A DNA stretch of 64,000 nt. It comes from Sebastes aleutianus (taxonomy: Eukaryota > Chordata > Actinopteri > Perciformes > Sebastidae). The stretch covers positions 16,991,826 to 17,055,825 of the forward strand of contig CAKAKS010000038.1 in NCBI GenBank assembly GCA_916700875.1. Reading direction: 5' to 3'. The translations under genes and the position numbers were made by a program. The notes beneath the pieces were generated by a model, which was given only the letters and a program-made list of their open reading frames with translations, ran no database searches and was not told where the DNA came from. Shown here piece after piece: positions 34,654 to 48,000 of the stretch (positions are counted from its first letter, which is position 1; every line of letters starts with the position of its first letter).

Positions 34654-37600
34654 TTGAAGTGAGATGTTATTCAGTCCAGACATGTTAAGCTTCAAGCACT
34701 AGTGAAAATCCTCCAGGATTACTGAAAACAAAAGAATCAATGAGAGTGGCATTACAAGAGAGCTGCTGTGTTTTACAGCTCTTGGGTTTTCACCTTAAAG
34801 CTGCACCAATCAATATTTTATACTACAGTAACAATGGATCAAATTACTACAAGCTATGTGAAATGTATCGCTGGTAGTGACAAATCCACAAATTACAAAA
34901 TTATCACCCATCTATGCAGTTGCCCTCAGTTCTACTGCACTTGTTTGTCTCTTTTAGCTCATTGTTTTGGTTTTATCAACCCATTTTCAGCAGCAGCACT
35001 GCATTACCTCCCCAGCACCGAACAGCAGACAGACAAAGTTAGTGCCTAGCAGGTGAACATTTAAGCCAAATAAGATTTACAGGAGTTGGTGGAGACCAAA
35101 CGAGAGCTAAAAGGAGAGTGCATATTGGAGTTATATTACTGAATTCAAAAACACTGACTTAAAATCAATGCTAATGGTGTTTTTGGTGTTGTATCTGTAA
35201 ACAGGCATGTTTGTTAACTTGTTTGGCTTAAAGGTGCACTGTGAAGGATTTGGCAGCATCTAGCGAAGAGGTTGCAGATCGCAACCAACTGAAACTCATC
35301 CCGTGTGCCAAGCGTGTAGGAGAACTACGACGGCCAACGTGAAAACGCCAGTGTTTGGTTTGTCCATCCTGGGCTAATGTAGAAACATGGCAGGCAGCTC
35401 CGTGAAGAGGACCCCCTCGGTTGTGTTCAGAAGGTAACCCCCAAGTTGCGAAACTCTTGCGAGATGGTTAAGTTTAGTCATTGACTTCAAATAGTTCCTT
35501 GAAAAGTAGTACCGGGACTAAATTTACCAGGAACTTCTTGGTGGAAACCCGGCTATAGTCTATAGTCTATAGTAAATGGTGCAAAGCCCACGTGTAAAAT
35601 TGTGCTAAGAGCAGATTCTATTGGCTAAACTGGCCGTACCTGATACATCGTCCATGTAGCCCACCAATGATGCACAGGTGTCGTTGCAGTGTCCTGCCTC
35701 TTTTTCCGTGAGACCGTGAGCCAGGTGGCAGTCTACACACTTCCTGAGAGAGAGAGAGAGAGAGTACAACAGTGTCAGCTTCAGCTACGAATAGTTCTGT
35801 AAGAGCTCCCATCATGCTTTGTGGTAGCAAACAGAAACCGACATGTACCAGTATGATTGGCAGGTGCTTTGGCAAGCAGGACATCTCTCACAGAAGTCTC
35901 CAGAGCGTCGGGGGTCGTCACACACACATTTGCCACACACACATCTGCCCCGCCCACTGCAGACCAGGCCGTTGGCTGATTGGCAGGTTACCGTGGAGAC
36001 GGGACAACCACAGCTATCACCTGTCCAGTCGTCTTCACACACACACTCACCTGACACGCACACACCATGCCCTGAGGAGGACAGACACAGACGGGAGGAA
36101 AGAGTGTTACAGAAGCAATAAAAGAAATTGACTTTTTAACACATACTTCATTTTTTGAAGTGTTCCCCACTTACCTCCACACAGCACTCCCCCTTCGTAC
36201 GGACAGGAGAAGTCGTCTATCTCGCAATATTTCCCATATACTGTCCCAAGCCTGGTCTGCTCACACACACACCTCCCACACTCACACACTCCCCGACCAC
36301 TGCAGTCCACATCAGACCCGTCCGCTCTGCAATTCCAGTTTGAATCTCTGTCTGAGTCCTTCATTAGTCCATGAGCCGGCCTCTGCTCCTGATTGGGGCT
36401 TCCTCTGCATGATGATTGGTTCTCGTCATTGCAGTGCCTCGTTGGTCCACAACTGCAGCGGCATTTAGAGTGGATCCTAACGACGGTGGATTCGTTGTAA
36501 CCCACAGGTCGAACCATCACCGTTACATCTTCATCTTCACCGTCGTCAGGACAAGAACGCATCCCAATGGTGATATTGAAGTAAACCTGCACAGGAAGAC
36601 AAGATGACACCCATTCAGTCCAATGGGAATTCCTTGCCTGGTGCATACCAAGCCCCCAGGAAGTGCATCAGGCTTTGAAGCAAATTTTACATAGTGGCCA
36701 AAAGGTGGTACTACAACTTCCGAGTCCATCATGTGATGCCATTGGGCCCAAAACGACTTTTTCCCATAGACTTACATTGGGAAAGAGACGTCTGTAACTC
36801 AGCGGATACGTTTTTTAAGGTAAATCAACTTCCCAGTATGAACACTTGAATAGCCCTTATTTAAATCATTGGGTCCCAAAAGTTGTAAAATGCACTAATA
36901 GCCGAATCTAGAGTTATTTCCCTTCCTCCGTTCATGTGAATGAGCCCCAGTCCAAATGCTAGACAGACTTAACTTAACTTAATTTATGTTTAAATTGCTT
37001 TTCTCGGCTCCAGGAAAGTTTTAACTAATTTAAAACCTCCAACATGTCTGGACTGATTCATAATAGAAAGAGTCACAATCAACCTGGTTTGCAGTTCCAA
37101 GTGTCCTTTCAACAGTTTTACAGACGTCTCTTTTACAATGGTGGTCTATGGGTGGAAAGGCTTTTTGGGCTGCAGGGGGATTTTTAGTTGCAACACCCAT
37201 TACACATCCATGGTACAGCCTCACAGAGCGGCTGGCATATCTGCAGTCTCTTAGTCCAGGTAGTCAATATATAGTTAGACTTATCTGACAATATTAAATG
37301 TAAATATAAGACTGTAATCCCCAAGTCTTGACATGCAGTAAAATACAAAAAAAGTTATGGATAAAATACACAATAAAGCTTAAAGCGTATTTCTGTTGTT
37401 GCCCCAGATAGTAAGGGGAAAGGGTGACAAATATTCATGTAAAGCAGGACAGGTTAAAAAACATTTCTTTCTCAGGAGCCAGCTGTTGCTTTAGAGATCT
37501 GAAACAGTTCCAGAGAAATGCAGCAGTGTGTAATAATGTATTTTTCTAAGAGGAATAATGTACAATGAGCCACCTCTCATTGCATAATTATGATGAGACT

Positions 37601-39016
37601 TAAATACTTCCTGGTTACTTATCCAACTTAAGTAAACAGGAACAAAGTGTGATTCTTAATGTTAATAATTATTCCGTTCATGTGGTTGGGAAATTGTGCG
37701 TGCCAAAGCTTTGGATCTACAGGAAGGCCTTTCCTAGATCTGTATCGCCATTCTGGTAAATGTGGGTACTTTCCATAATTCACTTTAATCCACCCATGGA
37801 TTAAAGGGCTGAACTTCAGTCGATTAGCACAATGGAGTAACTATAGAGCAATCATTAAGCATCTTAGTGTTGGACAAAGTTAAGAGCCCCAAAAGGTTTC
37901 AGAGGAGAGGAGTCTCATAGGCAGTTTAGGGAGTGAACAGAACAGTACTGAAAATGTTATAATTAGCACAAAAAGGGGGGTTGTTTGGTCGTTATAGTTG
38001 AACATTTTTCGACAGTAGTCTTTTGTATAACCACTACTACTGCAGCTGAAAAGCTCCTCTGCAGTAGTGCAGACTAAAGTTTCTCTTTCTGTGGATATAA
38101 ATGGAACAGGTATGAAAACAGTGGCTGTCCAGTGACCTATTTCTAAATATAAATGTCCCATTTGTTTGCAAAACGGCTCTCATATTGGGCAAGGTAAGGA
38201 TTTTAGGATGAATAGGTCATGGAATCACATGGAAATGTTTTCCTGTTAAACACTGCCTGTAATCCGCTCAACCTGGATTATTTACTAATTCTTTAGCTCT
38301 CAGTGTGTGAGTGTGCTTGTATGAGTAATCCAATACAACCAATAAATGTCCTGAGACATCTCTGGGAGTCTAAATCAAAGATTTCTGTGTAAATACGATT
38401 AACTTTCAGCTAAGTTCTTGCACTGTTTTAACCATGTATGGTATTTGCTGTTGTGTGTTTAAGGTTGTTTACCGTCTGGTCGGGCTGCACCCCCGAGCAG
38501 GTCTGGTCCTTCACAGTGGATCCATTGGGACAGAGAGGAGAAACAGACACCCAGTACCTGCTGACTGCCTTGTCCTCCACTGACACTGACACCGACACCT
38601 CCGACAACAACCTCTGGATGGAGCGAAGGCGGAAAGAGAGGTAAAAAGCATCGTTAACTTTACTGCCTGATAACAAAAAACTCAATGTATTATGCTGGTT
38701 GCAAGGGAATGTGGGTTACGAAGAGAAGAAAAAAGAGTGGGAAGAACAGTGACAGCTTAAAAATTTAATCTGTGTCGAGTGAAAAGTAATGAGGCGAGAA
38801 AGAGAGACAGATGATTAATTAAAGTTGTCACATGTCCCCAGAAAGCCCTCCTTTCTTTCTGAGATAGAGGGGTGGGGGGGTTTATGGGAACCAGGAGGTG
38901 GGGCCAAAAATAGCATCTTTGTGTTCGTCCATGACTAGGCCACATGGTTTCTGTGGGGATCTGATAGTCATTATAATGCCAGCTTCTGTTCGGGCTCTGC
39001 TGCTTGTGTATGCATG

Positions 39017-39072
<56 letters not shown>

Positions 39073-42000
39073 TGCACATATACATGGCTGTGCACCCGGA
39101 TCTGTGGATTCGGCAGATTCTCGGAGCAAACAATGGAGCGCTGTGCCTGAGGCGAGATTATAGCCGAGACTGCTGCCAACTCAACAAACCCCTAGTCTCA
39201 CACACAAGGCCTTACCCCTCCTTAACCTCCTGTTCTCATCCGTGTTTTTCTGTTTCATTAGGCCTTCGGCGACCAAAAACATCTCCAACTTCAGAATTTA
39301 AGTTCGTATTAGTGCCTTTTCTTCTTCTATCTCCTGGATAAGTATAAGCAGTACACACTTTCTGTAGTATCACTGATTCTGAGGCATTTTTTTGCTGTGA
39401 GTCGAGTTCATGTTGCCTCAGCAGATCACCGGACTAAGGCCTCAACACTTCTGACTGATACTGCGTGGGCTCATAAATTCAGCTCATGCTGTGCTGCCGC
39501 TCTCTTCTCTCTAACGTTTCACTTATCCCTGTCCTTCTCCCTGTTGTCTAAAGGATGAATAATAATACGGAGTGAGGACACAAATGAGAAAGAAGCTGCA
39601 GAGGAAGAAGGTGAGTGCTCTGTACCTTGTATGCATCCACCACCAGCTCTATAAGGTTCGGAGCCTGGAAGAGGCCTAACTTCCCCAGGTAGGACCCGGG
39701 TAGCAAACGTACCAACTCCTAAAGAAGAAAAGGGAGATGAGGGTAAGGATTTTAAATTGATTCCCCTTACCCTGGAAACTATGTGTGGCAACATTTGTTT
39801 TCTCACTTATACATGTTGTTTTGTGCACATGTGTGGGAGTGATTACCTCGTACCACTGGTACTGCTGCTTCTCCACAGCGAAGATGGAGTACATATGGTT
39901 TTCAAGCAGCTTATCAGATAACTGACCCAAACTGGGATGGTCCTGAAAAGGAGACAACCAACAGAATAAATACAAAAAAAACATTTTATCAGGAAAGCAT
40001 TTCTGTTCCCTCCCTGTTCAAAGGTAATAAAATCTGTCCTCAAGCACATCTAAAATTCACAAATTAACACGTTATTTCTTATTTGTTTTATCCGTACAAA
40101 AACCAAAATGTAAAAATGACAAATTGTGGCATTTATCTTCTCATCTAACTCTCAGCAAGAAAGCAAAGACGCGTATTTCACAAAACTCAGTCGAACTATT
40201 CCTTTAAGTATGATTTCTTAAATGTGTCAATCTGCAATTGGAGTACAGCATGGTCAGACTAAGTGAGCTTTAAAGGGATAATTTGGGTGTTTTGAAGTGA
40301 GGTTCTATGAGGTACTTATCCATAGTCAGTGTATTATCGACGGTCGATGACGGTCGGCACGCCCCCAGTTTGGAGAAACAGACAGGAGTTACCGTACGGA
40401 ACCAAAGCAACGTACTGTTGTGGACGGGGCCGGCAGCAAAACATATTTTAGCCACCTAAAAGAAAGGCTCACCTAATAAGATTAATATCAGTTTAAATGG
40501 ATGCTATATTTATAATAAATGGGGAACTGAAGCCGTTGTATCATCTATGCTCTCGCCAAAGCCACCAGACTCCAATAAAAAAACCTGTAATTTTACCTCA
40601 CAGAAAACAGGTTTGCTGGTCTGCGGCTGCTTTGATTGGCTAGTTTGTTTCTGATATTGTCCGACTTTGGTGAATCCGAACTAACCAAAGTCACACGATA
40701 ACAAACAAATTAACCGATCGAGGCAGCGGTAGACCAGCAACATCCATGTTCTGCAAGGTAAAATAACTGTTTTTCTCAATGGAGTCTGGTTGCTTTGGCG
40801 AGAGCATTGATAACGGCTTCAGATCCTCGTCGGAAACATAGACTATATAACTGTTTCACTGCAAGGTAAACCAACGAAAATATTCTAAATATAGTGTACA
40901 CTTCAACTGATATTGATTTTTTGAGGTGATCCTTTCTTTTAGGTGGATCAAATACGTTTTGCTGCCGGCCCCGTCCACAGCAGTACATTACTTTGGTTCC
41001 GTGTGGTAACTCCTGTCTGCTTCTCCAAGCTGGGGGCGTGCTGACTGTCATCTACTGTAGGTAAGACACCGACTATGGATGAGAACCTCATACAACCCCA
41101 CTTCACAACACCCGAACTATCCCCTTAATCCCCTTATTGACCATCCGGTTAAAAGGTTCAGCTCTTTTAAACCCGACCTCCCAGCATGTGTAAGTTTCCT
41201 CCTATTCTCACCATCTTCGTGCTCCCTGTGTAAACGTTGTTTTCCAGGTGACACAGGCCGTCGTGTGGCGTCACGATCCCCGCCAGCCGGCTGTCCAGGG
41301 CGAGGTGAGACGGCTGGTCGGTCATCAGGAGCAGCAGACGCTTGGCCTCCGGTCGCCACCCCACCGATCTCTAAAAGAGAGATGGAAAGGAATCAGTACA
41401 TTGTGTAATGTGAGTTAATCATGTGTATTCTGTCTCTGGGGTGTAGTTTTATAGATACTCCCATTTTTATCCCCTTTTATCACTAGTTTACACAGACTGA
41501 AAATATGTGCATGCTTTATGTCTTTTTACACATGTGGTGAGAAACTGCAAATTCAAACTTTTTACTCATCTGAGCTACATTAGTTCCCGTGGTGATCAGC
41601 TCTCTCTGTAATACCCAATTAAAGGAGACGCAGCAGAAATCCCTCCACCAGTCACTCTTTTATGTCTGTGACTTGTCATAGACAGTGTGAGAAAATGTGA
41701 GCGTGTGTGCACATGTGTGTATTTAAGGAAACCCAGTGAGTTTATAAGTAGGCCTGACATCATGGAGAGTCTATTTCTGGAGCGATGACCACCGTGGTGT
41801 TTCCCTGCAGGCTGGTTACTCAGGGCCCCCCTATGTGGTGTGATTCACAGACCTCCTGCAGCCATAGTATAAGCAACCCTGTGTGTGTGTGTGTGTGTGT
41901 TTGTCTGCCATACTCCAACAGTGGTGTCATTGCTTAGTGGGATTCCAGTGGTAATATCCAGCGCTGAGTCAGAGTGCCACCATTCTCCCAGAATAAATGC

Positions 42001-45000
42001 CTCTTTCACCAGTATGCAGGCTTACGACCAAATTTGGGGTTATGCCTCATTTTTCTGAACATATTCAAATAAACTGAAAATGACCGGCCACAAAAATGTT
42101 TTGCTAACTCCCTTTCTCAAGTAGCCCTTGTGAGCCAGTAACTGTATGTATATACACACCTGGCAGACGGCAGCTTGCAGCATAGCATCCAATCCTCCCT
42201 CAGGCGTGTCCATGTTTCCTGAGATGCGCTGGCGTTTGATCACACGCGTGAACTCGCTCATGTTTGCGGTCATGCTCAGGACGTGGTGGAAGCCGTGGGC
42301 CGGACGACAGCGGATCTCATAATCACTGGTGAGAGACGGCCATGAGAGTTTTTAATTGCAGGTCTCAGGACAAATGAATGTCAAAATGTCTGTCTGTTGT
42401 TTCTGTCTCCCAGCACGGCTCATCATTGTAATAATGTGGCCGCCCTAACAACTGACGAATCTCTCCCTGAGTCACACTAAATTGGGAGCAACTTGCTTGG
42501 ATGTATTTTTGAATAATCACTCAAATCCTCACTCTTCTTGTCTCATTAAAAGAAGAAGCTGAGGAATATAACATGGCCATCTTTGAATGTGTTAAATATT
42601 CTATTCAAAGCAAGAACAATTCACAAAATGAACGATATAGAGAGGATTAACCCTACTTTTCTTCATTTTTAGTAATCAATAATCCAACCAACAAATTGTG
42701 TGTCTTACCTGCAGGGGTTGTTGATCTTGGAGGGATGTACGTTGATGTAAGGGGAGACGGGTTTGTCCACAAATGAGCCGAAACCCAGCCAAAGGTCCGA
42801 GGAGTGCTCCGTCATTCGAAGAGACAGCGCCACACCCACCGTCTTCAACTGGACCACGAGAAACATGCAGAGGTAAGTGGACGCAGAATGGGAGATCAGA
42901 GTTAAGAGGGAGAAGTAGAGAAGAATGAAGAGGTAGAGGGTGAAGGTCCAGGAGAAGAAAACATTTTCTTTCTTCAAAGAAAGAATACAATTTCTGCAGT
43001 TTACTCCATGCCAAATATAAAGGCAGTAGCCATCTCATAAGCCCCAATGATGTAATACCAAACAATGATGTAATACCAAACCACTGTGTTTTATCTGTGT
43101 TTATAAGTCTTGGTTTTTCCCACATCATAAAAACAATGTAGGAGTTTGTGTAAAAAAGTTGCAATGATTAAGATTTTGGAAATCCCATCTTTCCTTAAAG
43201 GAACAGTGTGTAGGATCTGGTGGTATCTAGAGGTGAGGTTGCAGATTACAAACTTCTCCCGTGTGCCAAGCGTGTAGGACTGCTATGGTGGCCGACGCAA
43301 AAACGCATCTCTAGAGCCAGTTGTTGTAACAGTAGAGTGCTTATGGTACATGTCCACGGGGGCGTTTTTTACCGCAAAGGATCACCTCGCTTCCCAGCAT
43401 TGGACGCTTGATGGGCTGCCACTAGACACTCGGCACCTGATTGGACGAACGCTTTTCCTCGTGGGGTGCTGCTCCCGGCTTTCAAACCAGAACCAACATG
43501 GCAGCTTGATTGGAAACTTTCTTCTCATATATCATGAAAATAGTTTTCCAAAATGTGTTTCTGAAAACCTTTTATGCGAGAAATAAGCTAATTTGCTAAA
43601 TCTGTCTTTATTTTAGATCTACAACGTTTAGTTTAAAAGTTTCTAGGGAGGATTCGCTGGCGACGAGTCATGCCGGACGCCCCTGATTTGCATAAAGTAA
43701 CGTAGACCTCGACTTTATGCAAATGAGGAGCGGGCGACGCCAATAGATCCCCCGAAATGTTACACACCGGTCCTTTAAGAAAAATAAGTGAAATGCTTCA
43801 GCACTGATGAACACCTACATGATCAAGGTTTTCCTGCATAGACGCCGACACATCAACCAGGTAGTACAGATCCACAGGATAACGCTCCAGCTGCTTCACA
43901 GCCACCACGACGCTGGCCTCTGAACCTAGGCACACACACACAGACGTACATATAATAAAATAATTAATTAAAAACTTTACCACAGCTGCTTCATCACACA
44001 CTAAAACAATAAGAAAACAGTGCAAACTGGAGATACACCATTAAAGTTGCATTCGAGGAATCAAATCCTGAGGTGCCCGTCATCTACCTGGTCTGAGGGT
44101 GACGCTGATGTCTTGCGGGGACACTTGTGTGCTGCTGCCAGTGGCGTCGACCTCCACCTTGACCTCTGACTGCTCCATGAACTCCGGTCCACAGCCTCTC
44201 CTGAGCAGCTTCACCGGCAGGTCGCAGCGCTGGCTCGGCCCCGCCCCATCCAGAAAGCCCTAAAAGGTCACACAAGGTCAAGAGGGGAAAGTGTTTTTAA
44301 TTTTACAATAATTTTTTTTTGAAAACGACACATAAAAACATAAACAAGACAAAGGAGAAAAAGCTGCCAGGCAAAGATAATACAACTAAGCCGTCTTTTA
44401 AGATGTTATCACGATAATCGCATTTCATGAATGAGAACATTCAACTGGGTCAAGTTGAACGCCGCGTTATCCTCTGTGACCCCACGGGCAAGACGCACTA
44501 ACGCTGCCAGATATACTGAATGACCATAGTGAATGTATGCTCTGTCAGATCTGTTCTGTGTGTTGGGTTTATACTGCTCTAATCTTCCCACATCTCCTTG
44601 AGTCACTGTGAAGCAGATGAAGTAGAAGATTTCAAGGTCAGAAGAATCAATTTCCTGTAGTTTATTTACTCACTCCTCTTCTAGTATTTCCCACTACATC
44701 CATTCACAAATGTCAAATGTAGGAGTACACACACACATCCCCCAGCGTACAGTTTGTAATGCATGTGTTCTCTCTTTTCATTTCCTGATCTCTCTGATAA
44801 ACCTTTTAGCTATAAACATGTTGTTTCATTTCCAACTAGTTTCACAATTACTCACCTTGGTTTCATTTCTGTTATTTCTATGATGTTTGTATTGATCTGT
44901 GACGTAGTTATACAGTCATGAGAAACATTACCATGTTATTATGTGATTCTGACATTACTCATCAGATTAGCGCATCAGCAAGTGTTTGCAGAGGAAAGGA

Positions 45001-48000
45001 GAGTTAAAGAGGACCTATTATGCTTTTGTGCTTTTTCTCTTTCCTTTAGTGTGTTATATAGTTATCTGCCAAATTACAAAGTCCACGCCAAAGGGAGAAA
45101 CACTGCTCCTGAACTGCCTGAAACGCCTTGCTTGAAGTCCTGCTTTTTCTTCTGTAACGTGGTGATGTCGCCAAGTAATACATTTGCGTAATACCTGCCT
45201 AGCGACTAGTTTGGCACGCCCTCAAACTAAGCTTATCAGAGCGGAGCTGGAGCAAAGTCCGAAGAGTTTGGTTCTGTTGACCAATCATAACAAAGTGGGC
45301 CAGCTGACCAATCAGAGCATGTAAACATGTTCTAGTAAAAAAACCAAATACAAGTATGCACCTGAAAATAAGCATAATAGGTCCTCTTTAAAATGAAAGT
45401 AACATTCTGATGGATAGAAAAGAGATTAGATTGTCTAATTGGCTTTTTCTTACTTAGGATATGATCTAATCATCGCTTCATTGAATGAATCTCGCTGTAT
45501 CTAACCTCTCCGCCACCTAATAGCAACTTGCTCCAACAGTACAGAACAACAGCGTCATGCTTTGCAGCTTTGGAGTGGATTAGTGACCTTTGGTACTTCC
45601 GTCTGTGACAAACACGCTCACATATACAGTCACCAGCACTGGAAACATACCATTAAATGTGTTTGTTTACAGCGTGACATGGGCCTGAATGGTATAAGTG
45701 TGATATAACCAACAAGATCACGTAGACAGTCTACAATACAAGCTGAAGCTGCAGCTGAATACGAGCCCATGCTGTCCCTGTGGCTATAATTTGAATACCA
45801 AAAAGTTGCACATTGACTTCACGGGACTTTCCTTACAGAGTTTGCCGTTTCAACTGACACTAAATGTCAATGGCAAGCATGTTTACAAGCGCTGTACCTG
45901 CTTACTTTCCAGAGCTTGTCCAACCATGGCTCTGTGACATTGCGTGTGTGTGTGTGGGAGGTTAGAGAGGTGGATGTTTGAATGCTTTCACACACCAGTG
46001 AGCCCTACTTAATGATGTCAGTTAAGGTTGGGGGAAAGCACCTGAAGTGCGTAAACACACACATGTTGACAGTCTGGTCTAGACGGTGCAGCTCTTGTGT
46101 GTTGTGACTGGTGAAGGCTTTACAGCGTCTCAAAGCTGATTCAGGGTGGGCTCTTTACAAGACAGACGCAGCAGATACAGGCGGATGCACACGTTGAGAC
46201 AGACGCAGTGATATGTGGGAGCGCCTAGACTAAACACACAGATAGAAAGTGGCTCTGAGAAAGCACGCATGGGAACATTCACACACACACACAGGTCATA
46301 GGGCAGGCCACTAAAGCCCGAACATACACATTATATTCGCATCTGCGGATGGCATCAAAGCGTTGCTGTGTCATCGGAGGAATGTTGCCACGTTCTCTTT
46401 TTTTTTTCCCTCTCTGTCACACACTTTTTATACACATTCCTACCTCCTTGAAGCACCAGGCGCACTGTGGTCCACGTCTGAGACACTCTGTGCAAGAAGT
46501 GATACCGGGAGACCAACACACACTGTCACCTGCAGAGAGAGTGAGAGAGAGAGAGAGATGGGTGAAGGAGACAGACAGCCAAAGGCGGAGGAGAGATGGG
46601 ATGAAGAGTCTGTGATTAGCATATGAAAGAATGTGCATGTCAACACTCATTAGCCATGCAGCCGAGCCCCTGTGGATATTTAGAGACCTCATGCACACTT
46701 TTTGATGATGGAAGCACCACTTAGCATCTCATATGAGGCTATTCAGTACCAATCAGCCAGCCGTGTATAGCGGGGATAACGACTGGGAGTGTGGGAACAG
46801 GTGCTTGAGTTGTTGGAGTGGTGCAATGGATCATTTCCCAAAAGAAGACTATGTAATTGTGAGTCAATCTGTGAATGCTTATGTGCGCACAAATGTAACC
46901 TATTAATGGCTGTTACAAATCACTCATGCAAGATAGTTTTTACGCAACCGTTGGGGAAAAAAATACAGTAAAAAAAGCACACTTTGAGCTTACTGTAGCA
47001 GGATTAATGATTCATTGACGTGATTTATCTGCTGAAATCCAATTTTCCAGAGCCATTTCAGTGAGCTATACAGGGGTGGAAATGTAGGACAGAGAAATGC
47101 TGCAGGTCCTATATAGCATCACTAACAGCCCCACTAACAAGCAGCTCTGACCCAATTAGCACTCCTGCTGGCCTCTGGCAAACCTCAGGATAGGTGAAGC
47201 GTTTAACTTCTAATTATAACTGATCAATACATGCTGGAACAAGAGGTTGATGTGGTATAAAGGCTACCCTGCTTGTGGGTTTAGAGGTTTCCCTTCAAAA
47301 ATGAATAGTCCCAGTAGTTTGTGCTTTAATGTATGTTAAATGAGACCACTTTAGATAAGATAAGATGAACCTTTATTAATCCCCGGAGGGAAATTCAGGT
47401 GTCAAAGCAGCAACATCAGCAAACAGAGTAAAACACAGGAGAGGTATAAAGGTATACAAAAATTATAAAAACAATAATAGAGATATAAAATCCATAGAGT
47501 GAATTGGTGAACATAGTGTGTGCAGTCCGTCAATAAATAAATGTAGTATGTGTAATAAATAAATGTAATATGTGCGTATGTGCAGTCTATAAAGTGGTAT
47601 ATAAGATGTATAGTGTAAAGTAAGTGTGAAGTGCGCCAGTGGTTAGAGTCCAAGATGGTTGCAGATAGTGCATGTTTAAAGGTAGATAGTGCATGTTTAA
47701 AGGCAGATAGTGCATGTTTAAAGTTCTTAAAGGTCCCATATTTTAAAAAGTGAGATTTTCATGTCTTTTATATTATAAAGCAGGTTTAAGTGCTATATAA
47801 ATACTGGTAAACTATCAAAATGCTCAATATACGGAGAAATACACACAGCCAGTATTCAGAAATTGTGCGTTTGAAACAAGCCGTTAGGATTTCTGTGCAT
47901 TTGTGATGTCACAAATATACAATATTTAGACCATTACACGGTTTTAAACATAAACATTTCTAAATGTGTCCTGGTTTATTTCCTGTTGCAGTGTATGTAA

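Noticed and set aside
44084..44281. Frame containing GGRRHWQQHTSVPARHQ on the - strand
   Set aside because: It is an out-of-phase reading of the itgb8 exon at 44088-44259; the phase required by the flanking exons gives the integrin sequence instead.
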